DNA of 64,000 nucleotides from a virus: positions 1 through 64,000 of the IMG/VR virus record IMGVR_UViG_3300025000_000090. The stretch is one strand, 5' to 3'. The notes beneath the pieces were generated by a model that had not been told where the DNA came from, did not search any database, and saw nothing but the letters and a program-made list of their open reading frames with translations. A program made the translations under genes and the position numbers. Below, piece after piece: positions 55,054 to 62,056 of the stretch; position 1 is the first letter of the stretch; each line of letters opens with the position of its first letter.

Positions 55054-55453
55054 TATAATATATTTCATCATAAAGTTTTAATATTCTACTTCTACTAATA
55101 AATAAAGGGAATTTAAGAATTTCAGTTTTAAACTTTAAATTTTTATTAATAACATTTTGCATTTGAAGATTATGTAATTTTTCTAATCCATCAAATTGTT
55201 TTGATAGTTTTGAAATAACATTTCTGAACATTCCTAAAATCTGACCTTTTATTCCATGTGATAAATCTACGTTTGTTTTCTCTAGTTGAACATTATCATA
55301 AATCCAAAACCCATTTGAACTACATTTTCTTGCAAATATATTTACTTCAATTGCATCTTGTTTGATTGATTCTTTTAATTCATTAATCTCTATGTTTAGT
55401 TTAGAATTTAAAGATATCGCATCAGAATTCACGAATTCTATTATACTCATCAT
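55028..55453 (-). CDS. Protein of unknown function (141 aa)
   Basis: The 141-residue protein has an N-terminal Ser/Asn-containing helix region, then FARKCSSNGFWIYDNV, and a basic helical second half (MFRNVISKLSKQFDGLEKLH; RSRILKLYDEIYYNENCKRNF). It overlaps both neighbouring small genes by 26-32 nt. I recognise no family. Confidence 0.5.
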   Translation of the reverse strand: MMSIIEFVNSDAISLNSKLNIEINELKESIKQDAIEVNIFARKCSSNGFWIYDNVQLEKTNVDLSHGIKGQILGMFRNVISKLSKQFDGLEKLHNLQMQNVINKNLKFKTEILKFPLFISRSRILKLYDEIYYNENCKRNF

Positions 55454-55499
55454 CTTTAATCTTTTTTAATTCATCAAATTCTGACTTCTTTATTATCAT
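55422..55499 (-). CDS. Possible very small ORF (25 aa)
   Basis: A 25-codon frame (MIIKKSEFDELKKIKDDEY, then NRIREF) starts in the stop of the upstream frame (ATGA) and ends within the next gene. The coupling fits the operon style, but the size makes it doubtful. Confidence 0.3.
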   Translation of the reverse strand: MIIKKSEFDELKKIKDDEYNRIREF

Positions 55500-55675
55500 A
55501 ATTTATATATTTGTTTATTCATATCCAAATTAAATGGATTTTTATAAAACCAATAGTATTCTTCAACCATTTGGTTTGGTCTAGTAGAAAACCAAGAAAA
55601 CCCATATCTATGTTTATATTTCTTTTTTAGCTCTTTTTGAGTTTTCTTGGTATTCTGTTCATGATTATCTTTTAA
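55496..55675 (-). pseudogene. Small ORF without a start codon
   Basis: A continuous 59-codon frame runs from a TTA codon after the upstream stop to TGA at 55496-55498, coding NHEQNTKKTQKELKKKYKHR and YGFSWFSTRPNQMVEEYYWF with a C-terminal YKNPFNLDMNKQIYKL. No ATG, GTG or TTG lies before the Met of QMVEEYY. A competing ATG in another frame (MNRIPRKLKKS) stops after 11 codons. The gene may have lost its start or carry a frameshift near the A-rich stretch. Confidence 0.4.
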
Positions 55676-55784
55676 TTAATTCAATAGCTTTTAAAATTGC
55701 AAACTCTCTGGCTAATTCATAAGTTTCAAATTCATATCCATTGTTAGAATAAGCTACAAAAAATGGAGCCATACAATCTTCCAT
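55665..55784 (-). CDS. Small protein, function unknown (39 aa)
   Basis: A 39-residue ORF (MEDCMAPFFVAYSNNGYEFE, then TYELAREFAILKAIELIKR) lies 12 nt after the upstream gene. It resembles the small proteins with a strand followed by an amphipathic helix that fill such operons. Confidence 0.5.
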   Translation of the reverse strand: MEDCMAPFFVAYSNNGYEFETYELAREFAILKAIELIKR

Positions 55785-55796
55785 ATATATAGTTGT

Positions 55797-56060
55797 TTAC
55801 CAACTATCCCATGAATCAACTGTAGTTATTTCAATTAATACTTTCTTATTTCTAAACCAATCAAATATTTGTTGGTATAATGGCGCTAATAATCTATCAT
55901 CATATTTATTAATTGAGATATAATCATCAATATCAGAATTAGTTCCAGCAATTACATGTTTTAATGCCTTGAAGCTATTATAAACAAAAATACATTCTTC
56001 ATTAAATCCTAATTCTTTTAATTCTTTAGCTATTTCATAACTACAAAATTGTTGATTCAT
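55797..56060 (-). CDS. Conserved small phage protein with SYEIAKELKELGF motif (87 aa)
   Basis: The 87-residue protein starts MNQQFCSYEIAKELKELGFN and later has APLYQQIFDWFRNKK, a pattern I recall from many Bacteroidota prophages and crAss-like phages (SYEIA.kLKe.GF ... AP..QQ..dWfR). The biological role is unknown. It overlaps the upstream gene by 20 nt. Confidence 0.65.
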   Translation of the reverse strand: MNQQFCSYEIAKELKELGFNEECIFVYNSFKALKHVIAGTNSDIDDYISINKYDDRLLAPLYQQIFDWFRNKKVLIEITTVDSWDSW

Positions 56061-56409
56061 CTTTATCCTTAATTAATGATTTTTTCTTCTCAACAAGCAA
56101 ATACATAGCTCTAGCTTCAGATAGCTCTTCTTTAAATTGTTGCAATGCATCTATTAACACACAAGTCTTATGGATTGAATTACGGAATCCTTCAGACGTG
56201 TTGATGTCAAATATTAAACTTACATGATCATTGTTACATCCACCAATATTGAAATAAGCATCATTTTCAAGAAAACTACTCTTAGTTAATTCACTATTAA
56301 TACCACATTCTATATTATAGGAAAACGAAGCAGTTGAATGAAACCCAGGCTTATTAAGCATGCCATTGTTACCACATAATAGGTAATTTTCTTCAGATTT
56401 TATTTTCAT
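56041..56409 (-). CDS. Protein of unknown function with a C-terminal helix (122 aa)
   Basis: The 122-residue protein has an N-terminal beta-like region with NYLLCGNNGMLNKPG and a C-terminal helical region (CVLIDALQQFKEELSEARAM). It contains four scattered Cys residues. It overlaps both neighbours (17 and 20 nt). No family recognised. Confidence 0.45.
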   Translation of the reverse strand: MKIKSEENYLLCGNNGMLNKPGFHSTASFSYNIECGINSELTKSSFLENDAYFNIGGCNNDHVSLIFDINTSEGFRNSIHKTCVLIDALQQFKEELSEARAMYLLVEKKKSLIKDKDESTIL

Positions 56410-56761
56410 GATTCTTTTTTAATAAGTTTAACAATTCTGATTTAAGTTTCTTTATTTCTATATTCTGAGTAGCAATCATGTCATTTAATTGTTTTAACTC
56501 AATCTCTCTATTCTGATTAAATCTTTCAATATCAAATGCTTCATATTTCTTCTTTAAATTAACAATCTGATTCTCCATATCCCTAATGTAGATACTGTTA
56601 GTTGATTGTTTATGTTCAGCATTATCATGTCTTAACAATTTATAGTTCAATTCATCATTTTCTGAAGTAAGTTTACCAATTTCAATCTTCAATAATTTAA
56701 TCATTTCAGAATCTGGAATTTTCTCTAAATCAAATATTGGATTGCCTTTTCCCATATCCAA
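56393..56761 (-). CDS. Coiled-coil protein (122 aa)
   Basis: The 122-residue protein is almost all charged helix with regular Leu/Ile spacing (IEIKKLKSELLNLLKK; QIVNLKKKYEAFDIERF), so a long coiled coil is likely. It begins inside the upstream Cys-rich gene (start 56761, upstream stop 56730). The function is unknown; small coiled coils can act as adaptors or inhibitors. Confidence 0.5.
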   Translation of the reverse strand: MDMGKGNPIFDLEKIPDSEMIKLLKIEIGKLTSENDELNYKLLRHDNAEHKQSTNSIYIRDMENQIVNLKKKYEAFDIERFNQNREIELKQLNDMIATQNIEIKKLKSELLNLLKKNHENKI

Positions 56762-56912
56762 ATAATTTTAGAAATTCGTCAAATCCAACTATTGCTCCAG
56801 TTTCTCTAACTCCATTACTATACCAATCACAATCTTTACATTCTTTAAGCATAGTTACACCAGAAGTATCAACTTGCTTACATTCTTGTTTGTGTTTATA
56901 AGGACATTTCAT
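56730..56912 (-). CDS. Small Cys-rich protein (60 aa)
   Basis: The 60-residue protein starts MKCPYKHKQECKQVD and has KECKDCDWYSNG, giving four Cys that could bind one zinc ion, followed by a helical C-terminus (IVGFDEFLKLFGYGKRQ). No family recognised beyond a zinc-binding fold. Confidence 0.55.
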   Translation of the reverse strand: MKCPYKHKQECKQVDTSGVTMLKECKDCDWYSNGVRETGAIVGFDEFLKLFGYGKRQSNI

Positions 56913-56922
56913 AATCTAAGTT

Positions 56923-57135
56923 TTAATTCCATCCATCTTTAATTGTATTATCTTCTAATATATCTTGAGCTTTGTTACATAAATATAATCCATGCATCTG
57001 ATGTCCAGAGAACCAGTGGCTTTCTAGAAATTCTTCATTTGGGTATCTATTACAATATTATTCAGAAACCCATCTCCATGAACCATCACATCTAACTCTT
57101 AGGTATTTTACGAAATTTGCTTGAAATCTAGTCAT
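56923..57135 (-). pseudogene. Small ORF interrupted by an in-frame TAA
   Basis: A 71-codon frame starts MTRFQANFVKYLRVRCDGSW, meets TAA at codon 26 (57058-57060), then continues YCNRYPNEEFLESHWFSGHQ to the stop at 56923. Composition on both sides is similar (Trp, Tyr, Cys, Asn rich), so this was one gene. One base change from GAA or CAA would make the TAA. The gene lies directly downstream of the GIY-YIG gene. Confidence 0.6.
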
Positions 57136-57171
57136 GTTTTAAGTTTTAATTTTGTTTTAAAAGTAATTTTA

Positions 57172-58221
57172 TTAGAAAGCCAAACTATAACTATAGCTTC
57201 TTTTTAGCATTTTTTTATAATACATATATTTCCATAATCTAGGTTCATTTTCTTTAAATTCTTCCCAACTGTTGTATTCACTAAATTTTCTTTTTAATAG
57301 TTCTTTGTTAAAATTTTTGCTTACATGAGTTCTCTTCCACAAATGTCTACATGAATATTTTCTTTTTAATAAAATTCTGTATGCCCATCTATCTTCATTT
57401 GTAATTTCTGCACTATGATTATATTTTGATAAAATTTCTACAAGTTGTTCGTTTGATAATTTTGATCGCTTATATGAAATTTTCAAAATACCACCAATTC
57501 CACCAGTTTTTGCTCTATTTATTATGTTCCATCCGTTGTTTTTATATTTTTCAAGAAATAATCCCTCTTGGCTTACAGCCTCTTTTAGACCAATATATTC
57601 CGTTAGTTTGATAAATTTATAATCAACTTTATTATTTTTTTCAATATATTCTTTTACTGAAGATTTTTTACTACGCAAATGTTGTGATTTTCTTTTTTCA
57701 AAATCATATGTTAACCCAATATATGCAGAATTGTCTGAAAATTCAATTACATAAATACATCTATTAAAAATATCTCCAACATTTTCAAAACCCAGTTCTT
57801 CAATTATTCCTAAATTTCTAGCTATAACATCAGCTGAAGGGTATTTTTTTTTAAAATCAGTTCTTCTCTTAAATCCTCTTGCATGAAATTTTATTGTTTC
57901 CTCATTCCAATATCCCCTTTTCTTCCTATCATTGGGAAAAACTATTCCAAGAAGATCTCTATTTAAAGCTATTTTATATGCTCCTGGAGATTTAATAGAA
58001 AATTGTATTCTACTTTCGTGTTTATTTGCAATTTCTATTATTTCTTCATCGCTCCAGTCTGACTCATTTCTATTTATTCTTATTAAATTTAATTTATTAA
58101 TCAATTTTAGTTTAACTGCTCTTTGGTAAGCTGCTGGTTGTTCTATTCTAAAATCATACAATTTTTTGTAATTTTTAGCTGCAATAATTATTTTTTCTTC
58201 ATTCCACACAGATGTTCTCAT
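57172..58221 (-). CDS. GIY-YIG homing endonuclease with five DNA-binding repeats
   Basis: The 349-residue protein has a central GIY-YIG nuclease domain: CIYVIEFSDNSAYIGLTYD, then FEKRKSQHL (catalytic Arg and His), SQEGLFLEKY (Glu) and WNIINRAKTGGIGG. Flanking it are repeats of about 42 residues: three before (WNEEKIIIAAKNYKKLYDF, WSDEEIIEIANKHESRIQF, WNEETIKFHARGFKRRTDF, each followed by Pro-(Ala/Gly/Ser)-Ala-(Tyr/Asp) and a short helix) and two degenerate ones after (from KLSNEQLVEILSKYN and NFNKELLKRKFSEYN). Such repeats form the DNA-recognition parts of free-standing phage homing endonucleases. A terminal Tyr-Ser-Tyr-Ser-Leu-Ala-Phe ends the protein. The gene is a stand-alone mobile element, not inside another frame. 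Confidence 0.85.
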   Translation of the reverse strand: MRTSVWNEEKIIIAAKNYKKLYDFRIEQPAAYQRAVKLKLINKLNLIRINRNESDWSDEEIIEIANKHESRIQFSIKSPGAYKIALNRDLLGIVFPNDRKKRGYWNEETIKFHARGFKRRTDFKKKYPSADVIARNLGIIEELGFENVGDIFNRCIYVIEFSDNSAYIGLTYDFEKRKSQHLRSKKSSVKEYIEKNNKVDYKFIKLTEYIGLKEAVSQEGLFLEKYKNNGWNIINRAKTGGIGGILKISYKRSKLSNEQLVEILSKYNHSAEITNEDRWAYRILLKRKYSCRHLWKRTHVSKNFNKELLKRKFSEYNSWEEFKENEPRLWKYMYYKKMLKRSYSYSLAF

Positions 58222-58235
58222 ATCTTTAATTTTTT

Positions 58236-58290
58236 GTAAAGATAATATAAAAATAATTATAATACAACTAAATCCAATATATTTTTATAT
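58236..58290 (-). promoter_or_regulatory. Possible promoter and inverted repeat upstream of the GIY-YIG gene
   Basis: On the minus strand TATCTTTAC (58244-58236) resembles the -7 box with one mismatch; GTTG 20 nt upstream resembles the -33 box with one mismatch. Arms ATATAAAAATA (58290-58280) and TATTTTTATAT (58255-58245) form a perfect 11-bp inverted repeat with a longer loop. It may give the homing endonuclease its own promoter. AT-rich background makes this weak. Confidence 0.3.
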
Positions 58291-58974
58291 CCATTCTGGG
58301 TGGTTTTTTTCAATCCATTCTCTATTAATAGGTCCTTCTGTTGGCAAATTGACTAAACGGTTATATTCAGAATTAATGTCTACATCTTTAATGTTCTTTA
58401 AATAAGAAATATTAACACTTGATTTACTATAGTTTGCTGTAGGAATTCTATAATTAAGTTCAAATAAATAGATTTCATTGACATATGCCTTAGAAATCAA
58501 GTCTGAGTAAGCCCTACCAAATAAAAACCAATATTCATCAACCCCCAACATGCTTGTATAAATTTTTGCATAAGAAGATCCACTTTTTTTTGACTTATGA
58601 CTAGTTATTTTAACTATTCTATCTAAAACTATTATTTTGGATTTATCTTTGTCAAAATCTAGCAAATCATATACTTCGTGCGTGGCAAACAAATGTTTGT
58701 ACATGTCACAGTCATCCAATGGATTATAAAAAATTGGGACTCCAATTAACTCTGCTTCTTCATTCACTGATTGCATAATATCAATATAACCTTCGTGTTC
58801 TTCTAATTTAGGTGTTACTTTGCAATCTTCCATTCCTATACTAAATAGACTAAATTGACCTTTATTTGACTCATTTATTTTAGCAGAACTTTTGTAAGCC
58901 CCAATTATCTTATCGTAATTCTTTATTAAAGTCTTTCTCCATCTGAAAGTTTCTTCAATTTGTTGTTTGTTCAT
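58285..58974 (-). CDS. DnaE-type DNA polymerase III alpha C-terminal-like protein (OB-fold region)
   Basis: The 229-residue protein resembles the C-terminal tail of bacterial PolIII alpha: an N-terminal helix (IEETFRWRKTLIKNYDKIIG), the linker GQFSLFS, a segment MQSVNEEAELIGVPIFYNPL that parallels the family's EKE-LGFY-SGHPL stretch, and an OB-fold-like region (IVLDRIVKITSHKSKKSGSS with YWFLFGRAYSD). No polymerase palm or PHP domain is present. So it is either a stand-alone OB protein or one part of a split polymerase whose catalytic part lies outside this window. It is coupled by ATGA to the YopX gene upstream. Confidence 0.55.
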   Translation of the reverse strand: MNKQQIEETFRWRKTLIKNYDKIIGAYKSSAKINESNKGQFSLFSIGMEDCKVTPKLEEHEGYIDIMQSVNEEAELIGVPIFYNPLDDCDMYKHLFATHEVYDLLDFDKDKSKIIVLDRIVKITSHKSKKSGSSYAKIYTSMLGVDEYWFLFGRAYSDLISKAYVNEIYLFELNYRIPTANYSKSSVNISYLKNIKDVDINSEYNRLVNLPTEGPINREWIEKNHPEWI

Positions 58975-59141
58975 TTTAATAGTTCTGGATTTTCATAGAT
59001 ATTTCCAATAATTCCAAATCTAGATGTATTATTAGATATATTCCATCCATTATCTTTAAAATCCCATTGCACTAAGTAGGTTAAATATATTCCACCGCTC
59101 AAAACATCACCATCATAAATTTCTTTTTCCTCTTGTGTCAT
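58971..59141 (-). CDS. YopX-like small protein (56 aa)
   Basis: The 56-residue ORF begins MTQEEKEIYDGDVLSGGIYL and ends FGIIGNIYENPELLK. Both the EIYDGDV start and the GNIYENPELL end match the YopX domain family, which is common in phages of Gram-positive and Bacteroidota hosts and has no known function. The usual YopX protein is longer, so this keeps only the core. It overlaps both neighbours by ATGA. Confidence 0.72.
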   Translation of the reverse strand: MTQEEKEIYDGDVLSGGIYLTYLVQWDFKDNGWNISNNTSRFGIIGNIYENPELLK

Positions 59142-59797
59142 AATTTATTTCTATTAGAATTAGTCCATGTGTCTATAGATCCATCTTTATGCTCTTCCAC
59201 CCATTTTGTCATATATTCACAAAGTTGATTGTGCCACTTTTTTTGACCTTCTACTGGTTGCCAATGATTAGTTTCAGATTTTTTTGCATTTTCTAAATAT
59301 TCATTAATTTCTCCAGTTACATTTGCTAATAATAAATATAACCATCTTGGAGTAACAATAAAAGATAGTTTATCAGCGAAGCAAAGTTTTGAAGGTTGTG
59401 CATCATACTTTTTTGCATAGTACCTTGAATGGTACATTGAAAAGTTTCTCCATCTATTGCATTCATTACATAATATTGGGTGACAATTTTCAATGGTAGT
59501 ACGAGGATTATAATCTCTGATATTATCCAAATTCGACCTTTTATAACAATCAGTATGATTACAGTTTTTATCAAATAAAAACCCCATTATTTTAGCCCCA
59601 AGTTCAACATGCATTTCTCCTTCTAGTCCGTCCATATTAGGCTTTCCCCAATATCCTAAATCATGTACAAAAAATGCAATCCATATTCTTGGATCAAATG
59701 GAAATCCGTATAACTTAATCCAGGCTATTGCAACAAACCAAGGATGTAGCAAAAAACAATGCACGCCAAATAATACACTCTTAGTTCCTATTCTCAT
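59138..59797 (-). CDS. HD-domain phosphohydrolase-like protein
   Basis: The 219-residue protein has FVHDLGYWGKP (His 45-Asp 46), upstream His residues near 13 and 18, EMHVELGA (about residue 63) and SKLCFADKLSF (about 143), the order H...HD...H...D of HD hydrolases, which usually act on nucleotides or cyclic nucleotides. A Cys-rich insertion (CNHTDCYK and CHPILCNECNRW, residues 79-112) looks like an added zinc site. Residues 1-30 are hydrophobic, but the HD motif lies too close behind for a clear membrane anchor. The substrate cannot be told from sequence. Confidence 0.68.
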   Translation of the reverse strand: MRIGTKSVLFGVHCFLLHPWFVAIAWIKLYGFPFDPRIWIAFFVHDLGYWGKPNMDGLEGEMHVELGAKIMGFLFDKNCNHTDCYKRSNLDNIRDYNPRTTIENCHPILCNECNRWRNFSMYHSRYYAKKYDAQPSKLCFADKLSFIVTPRWLYLLLANVTGEINEYLENAKKSETNHWQPVEGQKKWHNQLCEYMTKWVEEHKDGSIDTWTNSNRNKL

Positions 59798-59820
59798 AAC
59801 TTATAAATTCTTTATTCTAT

Positions 59821-60162
59821 TCAGTTGCTTTTTTTAATTACTTCTTTAACAAATTGATATCCTTCATACATTTTAACATCCCATTTTACAGGAGGTATTC
59901 GATTATGTTTGTCCATTAATATTAGAGCTTCAAGCATCAAAGGAGCAGCCGCAATTAGTTTTTCATTTGCCTCAGATTCTTTACATTTAAATAATGTGTT
60001 TTTATCTTTGAATTTGCTCTTACCGACTTCTTTAAAATTGTGGCGGATAACAGTTGCTACTTCAATCCTGCCATATTCTCCTAATATCGTATATTGATAA
60101 TGATTGTCTTTTATGTGGTTTTCTGCTACAATCCATTCTCCTTTAGTGTGTTCTGTTTTCAT
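59821..60162 (-). CDS. Conserved small phage protein with HTKGEW and EANEKLIAAAP motifs (113 aa)
   Basis: The 113-residue protein has EHTKGEWIVAEN at its start, ILGEYGRIEVATV, and near the C-terminus CKESEANEKLIAAAPLMLEA. This pairing is frequent in phages and prophages of Bacteroidota and Proteobacteria, with no known function. It is coupled to the AP2 gene upstream (start 60162, upstream stop 60159). Confidence 0.7.
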   Translation of the reverse strand: MKTEHTKGEWIVAENHIKDNHYQYTILGEYGRIEVATVIRHNFKEVGKSKFKDKNTLFKCKESEANEKLIAAAPLMLEALILMDKHNRIPPVKWDVKMYEGYQFVKEVIKKSN

Positions 60163-60395
60163 AATTTTGCTTTTAATACATTTACTGGTTTTTCCCCAGA
60201 TTCAATCTTCTTCATATCATAAGCTAGAGCAGCCATATGTTCACCTTCGTTTGTGTATGGATACAGTTTATGTGCTCTCAATCCTTCAATAGTAAAATTC
60301 ATTTGCCAATAGTGTTTCCTATTAATATGATTATATGTATAACACACACCTTTATATTTACTTGTTATATTGTGTAGTCTGAATAGATTTTTCAT
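60159..60395 (-). CDS. Stand-alone AP2-domain DNA-binding protein (78 aa)
   Basis: The 78-residue protein is a single AP2/ERF-type domain: TSKYKGVCYTYN, WQMNFTIEGLRAHKLYPYTN, and EHMAALAYDMKKIESGEKPVNVL, matching the SkyrGV...W.A.i..nGk...lg.f.teeeAa.aYd order. In phages this domain is usually fused to an HNH homing endonuclease; here the nuclease is absent, so it is either a remnant or a small regulator. It overlaps the DnaA-domain gene upstream by 38 nt. Confidence 0.8.
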   Translation of the reverse strand: MKNLFRLHNITSKYKGVCYTYNHINRKHYWQMNFTIEGLRAHKLYPYTNEGEHMAALAYDMKKIESGEKPVNVLKAKL

Positions 60396-60990
60396 AGTTA
60401 CTAATTAATTCATTAAACATAATTCTGTCATTTATATTTGTTAGTAATTTACGTATTTTTTTAATAGTATCAATTTTATTTTGAATATTTTTATTATTCT
60501 TTTTTCTGTTTGTTTTATTATTAGTAAAGCTTTTTGCTAATTTAATATATAAATCATTAAAATCAGAATCAAACTCTCTTAGATACGAAATTTTTCTATT
60601 GCTATTTATAACAGTGGAATGATCCTTACTTCCCAAATTACTACCTATAAACATTAATGAGCATTTTGTATATTCTAATGCTATTGATTGGCATATCTGC
60701 CTTGGTATCAATATTTCAGGTTTTCTGCTTTTAAGAAAGATATCAGTTTCATTCATTTTATAATATGAAGCGACTATTCTTTTTATAGTCAATAACTGCT
60801 TTCTATTGTTCTGAATTCTATCATAACTTAATGATTTGTGTTTACCAGTAACGTTGTTAATCATCAGCTCTTTAGATACGGAATAATATCCTCTTTTTAA
60901 TGTTTTTGAAATATCCCTCAATGAACTACCTTTTTTATACATAGCATTAGCTATAAGTAGTTCATGAGGTTTCCATACAATATTGTTCAT
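60358..60990 (-). CDS. DnaA domain IV-like protein with an N-terminal helix-turn-helix
   Basis: The 210-residue protein has an N-terminal HTH-like segment (WKPHELLIANAMYKKGSSLR, then DISKTLKRGYYSVSKELM). Residues about 68-135 match the DNA-binding domain IV of bacterial DnaA: IKRIVASYYKMNETDIFLKS, then RKPEILIPRQICQSIALEYT and IGSNLGSKDHSTVINSNRKI. The last contains the GGRDHSTV-type signature that recognises DnaA boxes. There is no AAA+ ATPase. The C-terminal third is a Lys/Asn-rich region and a helix. It could bind phage origin DnaA boxes or compete with the host initiator. Confidence 0.82.
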   Translation of the reverse strand: MNNIVWKPHELLIANAMYKKGSSLRDISKTLKRGYYSVSKELMINNVTGKHKSLSYDRIQNNRKQLLTIKRIVASYYKMNETDIFLKSRKPEILIPRQICQSIALEYTKCSLMFIGSNLGSKDHSTVINSNRKISYLREFDSDFNDLYIKLAKSFTNNKTNRKKNNKNIQNKIDTIKKIRKLLTNINDRIMFNELISNYEKSIQTTQYNK

Positions 60991-61214
60991 TATTTATCAA
61001 TTACTGATGAAATTACCTTACCACATACTTCACGTTTTGTAACTATCAGATCAGGTCCATAAGGCCAAATTCCGGTTTCATTTATAACAATATGATTATT
61101 TAAATCATCACAACAAGTTAAATTTGCTTTTATTAAAGAATTAACTTGATTACCAAATTCTTGATCGTCTGGATATTTTAATTTCAGTTCTTTCAATTTA
61201 TTCAATAAACTCAT
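60990..61214 (-). CDS. Small protein, function unknown (74 aa)
   Basis: The 74-residue protein has an N-terminal helix (MSLLNKLKELKLKYPDDQEF) and a C-terminal part with NETGIWPYGPDLIVTKREVCG, including three Cys. It is coupled to both neighbours by one-base TAATG-type overlaps and so belongs to the replication group. No family recognised. Confidence 0.5.
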   Translation of the reverse strand: MSLLNKLKELKLKYPDDQEFGNQVNSLIKANLTCCDDLNNHIVINETGIWPYGPDLIVTKREVCGKVISSVIDK

Positions 61215-62029
61215 TACAACATATTTTTAGTTAATACTTCTAATTCCCCAAATTTAGATGCTAATTCAATACCTTTCATGCTAACATCTAATTCCTTTTC
61301 ATAATATTCAATTAATTGTTGATTTCTTGTTAATATATTGTGAGCAATTGTACCCTCAATAGCATCTCCATGAAAATCAGTAATTCTTTTTTTACTAGAA
61401 TCTCTTATTTCTGAATATTTACCGTTTAATAATAAATCAAAATCTCTTTTATATTTATCTGGAATAATAAATTCATAAATTACATATTTAAAATCAATAT
61501 CTATATTTCTAACAAAACATTCATTTTCTTTAAATAGCGCTTCTTGCTTCTTATATCTCTCTGATTTTGTATATTTCATCAATAGGAATACTGAATACGG
61601 ATCTTTCTTTTCTAAAAATGTAGATTCTACATATGCATTCATTAAATACCCAATATATTGTTCATTTCTAAATTCAATAATTGATGAACTTTGTCTATTT
61701 TTAAATATAAAAGGTAAAATAAAAATAGTTGTATTATTTAAAATAGATTCTAATAGTGAAAAACTGGTGTTGTCTTTGGGATTAATTCCTATACGGTTTA
61801 CTTTATAATCAATAACCAATTGTGAATCTCCAGTTGGAATTACACAATTATAATTATCTCCCACTCTAATAATTTCGTCTCCATACTTTATTTCTTCTAC
61901 AAATCTGTTTGATTGTTTTTGTTTTTTAATTTCATAATTTAATGTTGGGAATGTAACTTTCAATTCCCCAAAATTCACTGGAGTAAACTTAACCCCATTA
62001 CTTTCTAATATATTTTTTGTATTATTCAT
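61214..62029 (-). CDS. Early protein of unknown function (271 aa)
   Basis: The 271-residue protein begins with a helix and strand (MNNTKNILESNGVKFTPVNF) and has FVEEIKYGDEIIRVGDNYNC, a central hydrophobic region (ILNNTTIFILPFIF), a basic/aromatic segment (YTKSERYKKQEALF) and a C-terminal helix (MKGIELASKFGELEVLTKNM). It lies between the 5'-3' exonuclease and the DnaA-like gene. I see no catalytic motif. Confidence 0.5.
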   Translation of the reverse strand: MNNTKNILESNGVKFTPVNFGELKVTFPTLNYEIKKQKQSNRFVEEIKYGDEIIRVGDNYNCVIPTGDSQLVIDYKVNRIGINPKDNTSFSLLESILNNTTIFILPFIFKNRQSSSIIEFRNEQYIGYLMNAYVESTFLEKKDPYSVFLLMKYTKSERYKKQEALFKENECFVRNIDIDFKYVIYEFIIPDKYKRDFDLLLNGKYSEIRDSSKKRITDFHGDAIEGTIAHNILTRNQQLIEYYEKELDVSMKGIELASKFGELEVLTKNML

Positions 62030-62056
62030 GTTATGTGTTTTAATTTATATATATTT

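Noticed and set aside
60104-60292. Plus-strand frames within the early region (also 52511-52702 and 57426-57611)
   Set aside because: They lie fully inside well-supported minus-strand genes and have the hydrophobic, low-complexity look of antisense shadows.
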